Shown: one piece after another, positions 41,626 to 50,173 of the stretch
How positions within the stretch are numbered: the first letter of the stretch is position 1
Layout: each line of letters starts with the position of its first letter
Assembly (NCBI GenBank): GCA_945787635.1
Contig: CALZIK010000030.1
Span: 1 to 62,606, forward strand
DNA length: 62,606 nt
Direction: 5' to 3'
From: Thermoanaerobaculia bacterium
GTDB lineage: Bacteria; Acidobacteriota; Thermoanaerobaculia; Multivoradales; JAHEKO01
Position numbers and translations under genes: made by a program
The notes under the pieces: generated by a model
Seen by the model: only the letters and a program-made list of their open reading frames with translations
What the model was told of the DNA's origin: nothing
The model's database searches: none

Positions 41626-42795
41626 GTGAGTCGAATCGACCTTCCGGACTTCGCGCTCGAGGTCTACTTCAGCAAATGGGAGTTCGCCGCGTCCCATCAC
41701 CTGACGGCATCAGACGCCGAAACCATGACGGTCGAAGAACTCCTCGGGCTCGGCGGCAACGGGGACGAGACCGGCACACGCGAGCTCCTCGAGCTCCCCC
41801 TCAGCTACGTCGAGACGTGGGGAACCGACGCGCTGCGCCAGGCGATCGCCTCCACCTACGAAGGGATCGCTGCCGAAGACGTGCTGGCTTTCGCCGGCGC
41901 CGGCGAAGCGCTCTTCTGGGGAATGCAGGTTCTTCTCGAGTCCGGGGACCACGCCATCGTCACGGTGCCCAACTACCAGTCCGTCGAGTCGGTACCGATC
42001 GCCACAGGCGTCACCGTAGACGGTTTGCCGCTCTGGTCAGGCTCGGGCTCCGACCTCGAATGGGTCTTCGACCTCGACCGTCTGCGCGCACTCCTGCGAC
42101 CGACTACGCGCTTGATCGCGGTCAACTTCCCGAATAATCCCACTGGCTTTCTGCCGGAGCACTCGACCTGGCTCGAGTTTCTCGATCTGTGCGACGACCG
42201 GGGAATCCGCGTCTTCAGTGACGAGGTCTACCGCGGTCTCGAACCGGATCGGGAGCGCACGCTTCCCCAGGCCGCCGACCGGTCCGACCGCGCCCTGTCG
42301 GTGAACGTGATGTCGAAGGCCTACGGACTTCCCGGCCTGCGCGTCGGATGGGTGGCGAGCCGCGACCGGGACCTTCTGAAGAAGCTCGAGAAGGCCAAGC
42401 ACTACACCAGCATCTGCAACGCCGCTCCGGCCGAGTTTCTGGCGGCTCACGCACTGCGGCACGCCGCAGCCATCCTGGAGCGCAACCGGCGGATCGTCCG
42501 GGACAACGCCCTCGTTGTCGAAGCCTTCATGAGTGAAAACTCCGGACTCTTCGACTACCGTCCGCCCGACGGCGGCTGTGTCGCGTTTCCGCGCTACTCG
42601 GGTGCCGACGGCGTCGAGTCCTTCTGCCGCCGGGCGGTCGAAGAGGCCGGGGTCTTCCTGCTGCCCGCCTCGATTTACGCTTCCGAGCTGGCCGAGGTGC
42701 CGAGCGACCGATTCCGGATCGGAATCGGCCGCGAGAGCGTACCGGCCTGCCTCGATCAGCTCGGTCAGCACCTCGCGAACCGCCGCTCGAGCTAG
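41626..42795 (+). CDS. Class I/II aminotransferase
   Basis: The 389-residue PLP enzyme shows TVPNYQSVESVPI, LIAVNFPNNPTGFLPEHSTW, VFSDEVYRGLEPD, MSKAYGLPGLRVGWV (Schiff-base Lys) and RFRIGIGRE (carboxylate-binding Arg). A start at GTG 41626 is chosen (MSRIDLPDFALEVYF); an earlier GTG at 41587 would overlap the decarboxylase by 23 bases. Class I/II enzymes transfer amino groups between 2-oxo acids and amino acids. Its location right after a decarboxylase suggests a shared pathway. Confidence 0.9.
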   Translation: MSRIDLPDFALEVYFSKWEFAASHHLTASDAETMTVEELLGLGGNGDETGTRELLELPLSYVETWGTDALRQAIASTYEGIAAEDVLAFAGAGEALFWGMQVLLESGDHAIVTVPNYQSVESVPIATGVTVDGLPLWSGSGSDLEWVFDLDRLRALLRPTTRLIAVNFPNNPTGFLPEHSTWLEFLDLCDDRGIRVFSDEVYRGLEPDRERTLPQAADRSDRALSVNVMSKAYGLPGLRVGWVASRDRDLLKKLEKAKHYTSICNAAPAEFLAAHALRHAAAILERNRRIVRDNALVVEAFMSENSGLFDYRPPDGGCVAFPRYSGADGVESFCRRAVEEAGVFLLPASIYASELAEVPSDRFRIGIGRESVPACLDQLGQHLANRRSS

Positions 42796-42807
42796 ATCGG
42801 AAGCGGC

Positions 42808-43050
42808 TCAGGCCCGCTTGATCAGCCGCACGAGAAACAGAAACACCATCGCGCCGACCACCGCCATGACCAAGGTGCCCAACGTGCCGCCTGCGGAGAG
42901 TCCCAGAAGGTCAAAGACGAAACCGCCCACGAAGGCGCCGATGATGCCGACGACCAGGTTGCCGAGCAGCCCGAAGCCGCCGCCCTTCATCAGTGTGCTT
43001 CCAATCCAGCCAGCAAGGGCACCGATCACGAGAAAGTAGACGAGATTCAT
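42808..43050 (-). CDS. GlsB/YeaQ/YmgE-family membrane protein
   Basis: The 80-residue protein is almost entirely membrane-embedded with three helices and Gly-rich joints (AGWIGSTLMKGGGFGLLGNLVVGIIGAFVGG, FDLLGLSAGGTLGTLVMAVVGAMVFL). This is the transglycosylase-associated or stress-response small membrane protein family. It is encoded convergently with the aminotransferase and divergently from the TVP38 gene. Confidence 0.93.
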   Translation of the reverse strand: MNLVYFLVIGALAGWIGSTLMKGGGFGLLGNLVVGIIGAFVGGFVFDLLGLSAGGTLGTLVMAVVGAMVFLFLVRLIKRA

Positions 43051-43159
43051 TTATCGCTCCTGTCCTTTCGACGGCTCGTGAGCCGTTCGCTATTGGGTTG
43101 GGCGTACTCTCCAAGCCTAACGCATCTTGGTAATCTCCGAGAATAAAACGTCTCAAACC

Positions 43160-43870
43160 ATGCTGGGCTCATCGACAACGCGCAAGATCCTCAGCCTTGG
43201 AGTAGTCATCGCGCTGATCGCGGCGGTGATCTACCTGCGCGAGCCGGCCGCCCAGCTCGTGCTCATCGTTGCGGAGTGGGTCAACGGACTCGGTTGGATC
43301 GCGCCGGTCGCGTTCACCGCGGCGTTCGCTCTGGCGGTTCCGGCGTTCATTCCGGCGGCTCCTTTTCTGGTCAGCGGGGGTATTCTCTTCGGGCCGGTCT
43401 TGGGCACCTTGTACGGAACCCTCGGCAACCTGGCCGGTGGAGCTCTAGCCTTTGGCCTGGCGCGGACTTTCGCGAGAGAGAAAGTCAAACGCGCTCTGGC
43501 CTCGAACACCGGATTCGAGGTCATGAACCGAGCGCTGCGTAGTGAGGGAGCGCGCGGCGTCAGCCTCATCCGGCTTTCGCCGGCGCTTCCGGCCTGGCTC
43601 ATCAACTACGCGCTCGGCGTAAGCCAGATCAACCGGAAGCAATACTGGCTCTCGGCGCCGGCAATACTGCCGGTCACGATGCTCTACGCTCTCGCCGGCG
43701 CCGGGCTGGGAGACCTGGCCGCCTTCGAAACGGGCGCCGGGATCGAGAAGGGAGCAGGTTACTATGCGCTCCTCGGCGTCGGAATCGCCGCCACAGTCGT
43801 GGTCTCCATGCTGCTCGGCCGCCGCGCTCGGAAAATCCTGGAGGAATTCGAGGATGACGAAAACAACTGA
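43160..43870 (+). CDS. TVP38/TMEM64-family (VTT domain) membrane protein
   Basis: The 236-residue protein starts at ATG 43160; a TTG at 43127 is possible. It has the VTT/SNARE-associated membrane signature FIPAAPFLVSGGILFGPVLGTLYGTLGNLAGGALAFGLARTFARE and several helices, including NYALGVSQINRKQYWLSAPAILPVTMLYALAG. Relatives are DedA-like and transport lipid carriers or ions. Its stop overlaps the ATP-grasp start by 17 bases, so the genes are translationally coupled. Confidence 0.88.
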   Translation: MLGSSTTRKILSLGVVIALIAAVIYLREPAAQLVLIVAEWVNGLGWIAPVAFTAAFALAVPAFIPAAPFLVSGGILFGPVLGTLYGTLGNLAGGALAFGLARTFAREKVKRALASNTGFEVMNRALRSEGARGVSLIRLSPALPAWLINYALGVSQINRKQYWLSAPAILPVTMLYALAGAGLGDLAAFETGAGIEKGAGYYALLGVGIAATVVVSMLLGRRARKILEEFEDDENN

Positions 43871-45221
43871 CGCGGTGGGCCGCGTTCTGGTGACCTTTTC
43901 TCGGAGCTGGCAGGCGCTCGCGGCGATCCGCAGCCTCGGACGCAGGGGTCTCGAGGTCGTGACCGGTGACGAGATCGCTCTCACCCCCGGCGCGATGTCG
44001 AGATTCAGCATCGACTCGTTCCAGTACCCGAACTCGGCCACCGATCCGGAAGGTTTTCTCGACGCTCTGGATGACGCAGTTCGGCGCTTCCGTCCATCCG
44101 AAGGCGTGCCCTATGTCCTCCTGCCAGTGCATCGCGAGACCTACCTGATCGCGCGTTATCGCTACAGATTCGAGCCTCACATCAGACTCGCGCTTCCTCC
44201 GTCCGAACTGATCGAAGAGGTTCGAGATAAGGGGCGATTGACAGAGATTGCTCAGGACCTCGGCATCACAACACCTCGGACCTGGTCTCCGTCGAGTTCA
44301 AGCGACCTCGAGAAGATGATCGACGACATCGGCTATCCAGCATTCGTCAAGGTCCGCAAAGGTGTCGCCGGAGTGGGGCTTGAAAGAGTCGAAAGCGTGG
44401 GCGAGTTGCGAAGCGCCTTCCAAGCTCTGTCCGACGGGCTCGGAACGGACGAACTCCCTCCGATCATCCAGGAGGCCGCGCCGGGCGACGACTACTGCGT
44501 TAGCGCCCTTCTCGATCGCGGGCAAACCCGCGCGGTGATGACCTACCGCAACCTGCGCTCGATCGTCGATGGCGCGCCTGGCGCAGTCCGGCAGACCGTC
44601 GAGGCCGCCGGCCCCGAGGCCGCTGCCGTGGAGCTTCTCGAGGGTCTCGAGTGGCACGGGATCGCCCAGGTGGACTTCCTCTGGACCGGCAGCGCGGCAG
44701 ATGCTCCGGTTCTGATCGAGATTAACCCTCGCCTTTTCGGAGGGCTCTTTCAGACTATCGCTTCAGGCGTGGACTATCCGTGGATGCTCTATCGGCTCGC
44801 GCTCGGCGAGAGAATTGAGCCGTCGGTTGATATCGACTTCGAGGTGCTGTCGGAAACCCCCGTGTTCGGCCTGCTCGCGACCCTACGAGAAGCCGTGGAG
44901 AACGCGGCGCAGTGGCAAATCATCGAGGCAGCTTGGGACGAGGCCAAAGAGCTTCTCGCCGAGGGCTCACCAGGCGAAGGTCTCGAGACGCTGTGGAGCG
45001 GGCTCAAAGAAGGGCTAGATGCGGAGCAACGTCAGCAGGCCTTGACCAGCCTCCTCGAAGAGCGCGAGGTCAGCATCTCGCAGCTCTTTTGCGATGACGA
45101 CCCGAAGGCGGCTCTCGGCCTCCTCTACCCGCTCGCGATCTTTCTCAGTCAAGGCAAAGTCACCTCGGGAATGGTCGTCGGCGCCGAGCCGGTGAACGAG
45201 GGGCGCTCAGAGCCCCGATGA
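43854..45221 (+). CDS. ATP-grasp carboxylate-amine ligase-like protein
   Basis: The 455-residue protein is started at ATG 43854. The ATP-grasp core (about residues 110-320) shows YPAFVKVRKGVAGVGLERV (phosphate and Lys), PIIQEAAPGDDYCVSALLDRG and LEWHGIAQVDFLW with VLIEINPRLFGG for the Mg-binding Asn/Glu. The roughly 110-residue C-terminal extension (WQIIEAAWDEAKELLAEGSP...) is helical and I do not recognise it. ATP-grasp ligases join a carboxylate to an amine through an acyl phosphate. Overlaps on both sides (17 and 4 bases) place it in a TVP38/ATP-grasp/C26 operon. Confidence 0.85.
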   Translation: MTKTTDAVGRVLVTFSRSWQALAAIRSLGRRGLEVVTGDEIALTPGAMSRFSIDSFQYPNSATDPEGFLDALDDAVRRFRPSEGVPYVLLPVHRETYLIARYRYRFEPHIRLALPPSELIEEVRDKGRLTEIAQDLGITTPRTWSPSSSSDLEKMIDDIGYPAFVKVRKGVAGVGLERVESVGELRSAFQALSDGLGTDELPPIIQEAAPGDDYCVSALLDRGQTRAVMTYRNLRSIVDGAPGAVRQTVEAAGPEAAAVELLEGLEWHGIAQVDFLWTGSAADAPVLIEINPRLFGGLFQTIASGVDYPWMLYRLALGERIEPSVDIDFEVLSETPVFGLLATLREAVENAAQWQIIEAAWDEAKELLAEGSPGEGLETLWSGLKEGLDAEQRQQALTSLLEEREVSISQLFCDDDPKAALGLLYPLAIFLSQGKVTSGMVVGAEPVNEGRSEPR

Positions 45222-46051
45222 CCCGGAGCGTGCGGCACGGAAGACGACCGATGGCAGTTGCTGCCGGTCTTCTCTTAGCGCTACTCCTTGGAGCTTGCAT
45301 GAAGAAGGACTCCGACCGCGAACAAGCCACTCCGACAATCCTCGTATCCATCGATAGGACTCTCTGGCACCGTCTGGGCCTGAGCCGCTGGACCTATGTT
45401 CGCTCGCTGCGGCGAGCCGGCGCGCAGGTAAGGGTGTTCGACTATGCTGCGGTCTCCGGAAACGAAGACACCGATCAAGCGGCGAGGACACTTCTCGAGG
45501 GTATCGGCGGTCTCGTACTCAGCGGTGGCGGTGACGTCGATCCCAGGCTGTACGGTGGCAAGCTGGAGAGTTCCCTCGCGGTGCGCCCACAGCGCGACCG
45601 CTTCGAACTCGCGCTACTCAAAGCAGCCGAAGCCCGGGATCTGCCGATCCTCGGCATCTGCCGCGGTGCCCAACTCTTGAACGTCGCTCGCGGCGGCTCG
45701 CTCGTGACCATCCGCACGGACACGAGTCTCCGCCGCGAGCACGGGCGATGGCGGTGGCACCCTGTCAAGCTCGAGCCCGACAGCCGGCTCGCGAGTCTCT
45801 TTGGAACCGTCCGGCTCGAGCGCGTGGTGAGCTACCACGGCCAGGCCGTCGGCCGGCCGGGTGAGGGGCTTCGAATCGTCGGGCGCTCCGCCGATGGGAT
45901 CGCCGAGGCGATCGAGCCTTCCGCCCCGGACGAAAGCTCGTGGCTCACCGGCGTGCAATGGCACCCGGAGCTTTCCCCACGAAGCCGCGTTCAGCGGAGG
46001 CTGTTCACCTCGCTGGTCGCGGCAGTCCGATCGGCGGATACCGACGGTTAG
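45218..46051 (+). CDS. Class I glutamine amidotransferase-like hydrolase (peptidase C26) lipoprotein
   Basis: The 277-residue protein has a lipobox (AAGLLLALLLGAC) and a C26/GATase1 core with LVLSGGGDVDPRLYGGK, the nucleophile Cys in LPILGICRGAQLLNVARGG, and LTGVQWHPELSP for the His/Glu pair. Relatives such as PuuD and folate gamma-glutamyl hydrolase remove gamma-glutamyl groups. Starting with an ATGA overlap with the ATP-grasp gene, it could reverse or finish the ligase product outside the cytoplasm. Its stop overlaps the convergent MgtC gene by four bases. Confidence 0.85.
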   Translation: MTRSVRHGRRPMAVAAGLLLALLLGACMKKDSDREQATPTILVSIDRTLWHRLGLSRWTYVRSLRRAGAQVRVFDYAAVSGNEDTDQAARTLLEGIGGLVLSGGGDVDPRLYGGKLESSLAVRPQRDRFELALLKAAEARDLPILGICRGAQLLNVARGGSLVTIRTDTSLRREHGRWRWHPVKLEPDSRLASLFGTVRLERVVSYHGQAVGRPGEGLRIVGRSADGIAEAIEPSAPDESSWLTGVQWHPELSPRSRVQRRLFTSLVAAVRSADTDG

Positions 46052-46515
46052 TCTGTCTTCTTGTTGCCGGCCCTATCTTGAACTATCGGCTTGAGCGAGC
46101 CCAGCCACCTCAGGGTGCAGAAATTCGCTGCCGTAAGCGCAACCGCGATCTCGAAGCGGCCGACCGCTACCGCTACGCCAACCGCCGCGGTGCTCCAGAT
46201 GCTTGCGGCCGTTGCCGTGCCATGGACCGTCATGCCGCGCTTGACGATCGCGCCGCCGCCCAGAAAGCCGACTCCGGTCAGCAGGCCCTGGATGATGCGC
46301 GACATGTCTCCCGGCTCTCCGGCCAGAACGGACTGCGCAATCAGGACGTAGCCGGCGCTCGCCATGGCCACCAGAGGGAAGGTGCGCAGCCCCAGAGACC
46401 GCTCCTCCTGTTCCCGGTCCCAGGCGACCGGCAGCGCCAACGCGAAGGCAAGCAGGAGCAGCCACGTATGTTGCAGCACCCCAGCGATGTCTATCGAGGG
46501 CAGCTCGACCGGCAT
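46048..46515 (-). CDS. MgtC/SapB-family membrane protein
   Basis: The 155-residue protein has four helices and family motifs ALPVAWDREQEERSLGLRTFPLVAMASAG and QGLLTGVGFLGGGAIVKRGMTVHGTATAASIWSTAAVGVAVAVGR. MgtC-type proteins affect Mg homeostasis and F-type ATPase activity in other bacteria. The C-terminal ACT-like extension of longer relatives is missing. It follows the MarR gene by two bases and is convergent with the C26 gene, with which it overlaps by four bases. Confidence 0.93.
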   Translation of the reverse strand: MPVELPSIDIAGVLQHTWLLLLAFALALPVAWDREQEERSLGLRTFPLVAMASAGYVLIAQSVLAGEPGDMSRIIQGLLTGVGFLGGGAIVKRGMTVHGTATAASIWSTAAVGVAVAVGRFEIAVALTAANFCTLRWLGSLKPIVQDRAGNKKTD

Positions 46516-46517
46516 CG

Positions 46518-47009
46518 TCAGGAGCCGGGCTCGCAGGCAATCATGTCGGCCAAGCTCTCGATCGCTTTCACCATGGTCTGCCGCCGGCTGTCCGGAAGAT
46601 CCTCGAAGGCCGCTTCAAAGCCGCGTCCGAGGGGCGTCGGTGCGGTCGCCACGAAGCGGCAGCCCTTGTCGGTGGGCACGATGTGGATCAACCGGCGGTC
46701 GTTCGCGTCTCGCTGTCTCTTGATCAGCCCCTTTAATTCGAGGCGGTCGATCACTCCCACCAGAGTGCTCGAGCTGACGTGCACGCGTTGCGCGATCTCG
46801 CGAGTCGAGAGTCCCTCTTCGGCCACCACCGCTTGCAGCGCAACCAGCTGAGGTAGCGTGATGTCGGATGAGTGGGCGAGAAAGCGCGAATAGCGGTCGG
46901 ACGCCTGGATGATCCGTCGTATCCCGTTCAGCAACCGGTAGGTCTGCTGAAGCCCTGGGTCGGCCTTGGAAAGGTAACGGGCAGCTTTCATTGACGTGGC
47001 ATTTGACAT
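46518..47009 (-). CDS. MarR-family transcriptional regulator
   Basis: A start at ATG 47009 gives 163 residues; ATG 46991 is an alternative. The winged helix (residues about 40-110) reads SDITLPQLVALQAVVAEEGLSTREIAQRVHVSSSTLVGVIDRLELKGLIKRQRDANDRRLIHIVPTDKG, typical of MarR. The gene lies directly behind a perfect palindrome that overlaps its own -35, so autorepression is expected. It is followed two bases later by the MgtC-family gene, the probable co-regulated partner. The effector is unknown. Confidence 0.92.
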   Translation of the reverse strand: MSNATSMKAARYLSKADPGLQQTYRLLNGIRRIIQASDRYSRFLAHSSDITLPQLVALQAVVAEEGLSTREIAQRVHVSSSTLVGVIDRLELKGLIKRQRDANDRRLIHIVPTDKGCRFVATAPTPLGRGFEAAFEDLPDSRRQTMVKAIESLADMIACEPGS

Positions 47010-47026
47010 TACCCAAACTGTAACGA

Positions 47027-47047
47027 CTTGACATGTCACATGTCAAG
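47027..47047. promoter_or_regulatory. MarR operator: perfect 10-bp inverted repeat
   Basis: CTTGACATGT and ACATGTCAAG flank a single base, forming a 21-bp site. Each half contains TTGACA, so the palindrome supplies a -35 hexamer in both directions. It sits 18 bases upstream of the chosen MarR start. The geometry matches MarR dimer binding sites and predicts autorepression and control of the rightward genes. Confidence 0.8.
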
Positions 47048-47122
47048 TGATTAGACTTCGAATGGTTTGAGACCTGGACACACGATGAGCAGACCGACTA
47101 CCTTTCCGCCGGAAGCGACGCG

Positions 47123-47257
47123 ATGATTCGAATCAAGAAAGGCTCCGATGAACGCGGCATCACAATTCCGTTCCGATCCGCACGCTCGATTTCGGCATCG
47201 ACGGGTACGTTAGAACTCTCACACACACCTCCGCTCCCGAAAGGAGTCAGCACATGA
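47123..47257 (+). CDS. Short ORF, possible truncated pirin start
   Basis: The frame runs 44 codons from ATG 47123 and ends by overlapping the ATG of the lipoprotein gene (ATGA). It begins MIRIKKGSDERG, close to the usual first residues of pirin-like proteins (MIxIRK-x2-ERG), and then diverges. MarR regulators are often divergent from pirin genes, which fits the operator at 47027-47047. It could equally be a small leader ORF that couples translation. Confidence 0.3.
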   Translation: MIRIKKGSDERGITIPFRSARSISASTGTLELSHTPPLPKGVST

Positions 47258-47508
47258 TGAACAAACTCAACCGAGCCCTCCTGGTCCTGCTCGCCGCCGG
47301 CGTGCTCTTGCTGCCGCTCGCCGCTTGCGAACGCGAGGAAGGACCCATGGAAGAGATGGGCGAATCCCTGGACGATGCCGTTGACGAACTCAAAGGCGAC
47401 ACCGAGGACCTCGGTGAACACCTGGAAGACGCCGCAGACGATCTCGGAGACGCCATTGAAGATGCCGGCGAAGACCTCGAGGACGCTGTAGACGGCGACG
47501 GCCAATAA
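47254..47508 (+). CDS. Small acidic lipoprotein
   Basis: The 84-residue protein starts at ATG 47254 behind an AAAGGAG site and has a lipobox (LLAAGVLLLPLAAC). The mature part is a 55-residue acidic helix with seven-residue-like repetition of D/E pairs (DDAVDELKGDTEDLGEHLEDAADDLGDAIEDAGEDLEDAV). It should lie as a coiled-coil rod on the periplasmic side of a membrane. The family is unknown. Confidence 0.8.
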   Translation: MMNKLNRALLVLLAAGVLLLPLAACEREEGPMEEMGESLDDAVDELKGDTEDLGEHLEDAADDLGDAIEDAGEDLEDAVDGDGQ

Positions 47509-47646
47509 AGAAGCAAACACGTCGAGACAAAGACACGTCCATTTCCGGTGGGCAGCCGCGTTTGCAACTTGGCTTCTTGCCGCCGGTTGCTCTTCCACGC
47601 GACCGGTGAGCGATCAAGTGAGCGACGACCTCGAGGTTGTCGGGGG

Positions 47647-48378
47647 CTAGCGAGCCTTCGGGCCGACCAAGTACTTGACCGAAGGATCGGGCCACTCGAT
47701 GACCATGCCGCGGCCGACGCCCTTGGCGACCTCATCGCCATAGATGTGGGCCACGAGGTACATCGCGACGTCGTAACTCCGAGCTCCGCCCTGTGAGGTG
47801 AGGGCCTTGCCGTCATGCACGAAGCTGAGGCCGCGCACGACCTCGAGCCGCGGAAACATCTCGACGTAGCGGTCGACGTCGCCCGGAAAGGTCGTGCTGG
47901 CGACGCCGTCGAGAAGGCCGGCCGCTGCCAGAACGAACGCCCCGTCGCAGAGCGAAACGATGTAGTCGGCCGCGGCGCCGACCTGGCGCACCCACGCCAT
48001 CATCGCCTTGTCTTCCAGATCCGTATCCATCGAGTGCTCGGCGCTCGGCACCACAAGGACATCGATCTCGGGATAGTTCGAAAAACCGAAGTGTGCGCCG
48101 ACATCGAGCCCTTCGAAGGTCGTCACCGGCTTGCCGTCGGGCGAAACCGTGAACAGCTCCATCCCCGGCTGGGTGTGAAACACAGTGTGGTGAAAGATGT
48201 CGTAGGGCGCCACGAGCTCGCTGTTGTAGACGCCGTCAACGATCAGAAAGCCAACCCGCACAGGCTCGGCCGGGGTGTCCGATGCCGGAGATGCCGGGGA
48301 TGCCGTGGACGCAGCGGCCGCGATCAGCCCAACCAGCGCGAGATTGGCAGTGGCCAGGAGTACGCTCTCTCGTCGCAT
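47647..48378 (-). CDS. Exported DJ-1/PfpI-family (GlxA-like) protein
   Basis: The 243-residue protein has a signal peptide (LLATANLALVGLIAAAASTASPA) and a DJ-1/PfpI domain: VRVGFLIVDGVYNSELVAPYDIF, LDVGAHFGFSNYPEIDVLVVPSAE and the nucleophile elbow IVSLCDGAFVLAAAGLLDGV with its conserved Cys. It resembles the N-terminal domain of GlxA regulators but lacks a DNA-binding part. It lies 22 bases after modC on the same strand and may be the last gene of that operon. The substrate or ligand is unknown. Confidence 0.85.
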   Translation of the reverse strand: MRRESVLLATANLALVGLIAAAASTASPASPASDTPAEPVRVGFLIVDGVYNSELVAPYDIFHHTVFHTQPGMELFTVSPDGKPVTTFEGLDVGAHFGFSNYPEIDVLVVPSAEHSMDTDLEDKAMMAWVRQVGAAADYIVSLCDGAFVLAAAGLLDGVASTTFPGDVDRYVEMFPRLEVVRGLSFVHDGKALTSQGGARSYDVAMYLVAHIYGDEVAKGVGRGMVIEWPDPSVKYLVGPKAR

Positions 48379-48400
48379 CAGCTAACCCTACACCGGGCGA

Positions 48401-49468
48401 CTAACGCAGCAGGGCGACCGCTTTGATCTGAACGAAGACCCGTTTGCCTGGGGCGAGTTCGAGCGCCTCGGCCGACTTGCGGGTGACCCGCGACAGCAGC
48501 CTTACACCGGCGAGATCGAGCTTGACCGCGACCTGCGACCGGTCGAGATCAGCCAGCTCCTCGACCCGGGCCTCAAAGATGTTGAGAATGCTAGTCCCCT
48601 CCTGTCGCTCGAGCGTGAGGCTGACGTCGCGGGCGAGCACCCGAAGCCGAACCGAGCTCCCGATCGGGCGAGCGGCGCGCGCCACCGTGAATCTTCCCCC
48701 CGGAAAGTCGAGATAGCTCAGCTCGTGCTCGCGATCGTCGCCGGCCACCACTGCCTCGACCACCGCCGCGGCCTCGTCGGTCCGAGCCGGCGAAAGATCG
48801 ACGCGAGTCAGAATCTCGGCCACCGGCCCGGAGGCCGTCACCCGGCCGCTCTCGAGGAGCACTAGATGATCCGCCAGCCGAGCGACCTCGTCGGCTGCAT
48901 GGCTGACGTAGACGATCGGAATCTCGAGCTCGTGGTGCAGGTCCTCCAGAAACGGCAGGATCTCGGCTCGCCCGGTGAGATCCAGAGCCGAAAGCGGCTC
49001 GTCCATGAGCAGAAGCCGCGGCGAAGCGAGAATCGCCCGAGCGATCGCGACCCGCTGTCGTTCGCCTCCGGAGAGGTTCTCGGGCGCCCGGTCGAGGAGG
49101 TTGTCCAGGCCCAAGAGCTTCACCGCCTGGGCGCGCTCGACGCGTTTCGAAGCCCGGCGGCGGCGGCGCTCGGCGAAGTCGAGATTGCCGCGCACCGAAA
49201 GATGCTCAAAGAGGCTGGCTTCCTGAAAGACGTATCCCAATGGGCGGCGATGGGTCGGCACGAAGACGTCGTCGCTCTGCCAGACCTCGTCGCCGATCCG
49301 AAAGTACCCTCCGGGCGCCTCCTCGAGTCCCGCGATCGCGCGCAGGAGCAAGGTCTTGCCCGCCCCGGAAGCGCCGAACACCGCGGTCACTCCGCGCGCG
49401 GGCGCCTCGAGCCGGGCGTCGAGCCGGAACTCGCCGCGGGTCATCCGGAAGCGGGCCTCGAGCGTCAC
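48401..49468 (-). CDS. modC: Molybdate ABC transporter ATPase
   Basis: The 355-residue protein has a Walker [10 protein letters not shown]-loop [12 protein letters not shown], signature [15 protein letters not shown], Walker [13 protein letters not shown] and switch His in [16 protein letters not shown]. The C-terminal Mop/TOBE region ([46 protein letters not shown]) binds molybdate and is diagnostic for ModC. Its start overlaps the modB stop by four bases. It powers high-affinity molybdate import for molybdenum cofactor synthesis. Confidence 0.95.
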   Translation of the reverse strand: MTLEARFRMTRGEFRLDARLEAPARGVTAVFGASGAGKTLLLRAIAGLEEAPGGYFRIGDEVWQSDDVFVPTHRRPLGYVFQEASLFEHLSVRGNLDFAERRRRRASKRVERAQAVKLLGLDNLLDRAPENLSGGERQRVAIARAILASPRLLLMDEPLSALDLTGRAEILPFLEDLHHELEIPIVYVSHAADEVARLADHLVLLESGRVTASGPVAEILTRVDLSPARTDEAAAVVEAVVAGDDREHELSYLDFPGGRFTVARAARPIGSSVRLRVLARDVSLTLERQEGTSILNIFEARVEELADLDRSQVAVKLDLAGVRLLSRVTRKSAEALELAPGKRVFVQIKAVALLR

Positions 49469-50142
49469 GACTTGCCCACCACATACTTTCGGTTGACCGA
49501 GTAGACGACCAGGAGCAAGGCGAACGAGAGAACGAGCAGCCCACCCGCCAGCAGGTGGGCACGGCCGTATTCGAGCGCCTCGACATGCTCGTAGATAGCG
49601 ATCGAAAGCACCCGGGTTTCACCGGGAATGCTGCCGCCGATCATGAGAACGACGCCGAACTCGCCGAGAGTGTGCGCGAAGCCCAGGACCGCCGCGGTGA
49701 CGAAACCGCGACGGGCGAGCGGCACGGCGACCGACCAGAACCGGTCCCAGGGCGAGGCGCCCAGCGTCGCCGCCACCTCGAGCGGCCGGTGACCGATACT
49801 CGCGAAGGCGTTCTCGAGCGGCTGGACGACGAACGGCAGCGAGTAGAGCACCGAACCGACCACGAGCCCCGCAAAGGTGAACGCCAGAGCCCGGCCGCCG
49901 AGCGCGTCGATCAGGCGCCCGACCGGACCCTGAGTGCCCAGCGCTACCAGGAGATAGAACCCGAGCACGGTCGGCGGCAGAACCAGCGGCAGAGCGACCA
50001 GCGCCTCGACCGCCGCCTTGAGCCGGAACCGGCTGTGCGCGAGCCACCAGGCGAGCGGCGTTCCCAGGACCAGGAGGATCAAGGTCGAGACCGCGGCCAG
50101 CTCGAGCGTCAGCCGCAACGCGGTCAGATCTTCAGCAGCCAC
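49465..50142 (-). CDS. modB: Molybdate ABC transporter permease
   Basis: The 225-residue protein has about five membrane helices ([62 protein letters not shown]) and the EAA-loop stretch [25 protein letters not shown] that docks on ModC. It is preceded by modA (31-base gap) and overlaps modC by four bases, so the three are one operon. Confidence 0.95.
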   Translation of the reverse strand: MAAEDLTALRLTLELAAVSTLILLVLGTPLAWWLAHSRFRLKAAVEALVALPLVLPPTVLGFYLLVALGTQGPVGRLIDALGGRALAFTFAGLVVGSVLYSLPFVVQPLENAFASIGHRPLEVAATLGASPWDRFWSVAVPLARRGFVTAAVLGFAHTLGEFGVVLMIGGSIPGETRVLSIAIYEHVEALEYGRAHLLAGGLLVLSFALLLVVYSVNRKYVVGKS

Positions 50143-50173
50143 GACCTGCGATCCCCCGTCGGGTAGCGCTCAT

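Noticed and set aside
47098-47598. A membrane-like 166-codon frame on the minus strand.
   Set aside because: Its hydrophobic stretch is the antisense of the acidic repeat in the lipoprotein at 47254-47508, which has a good ribosome-binding site and lipobox.
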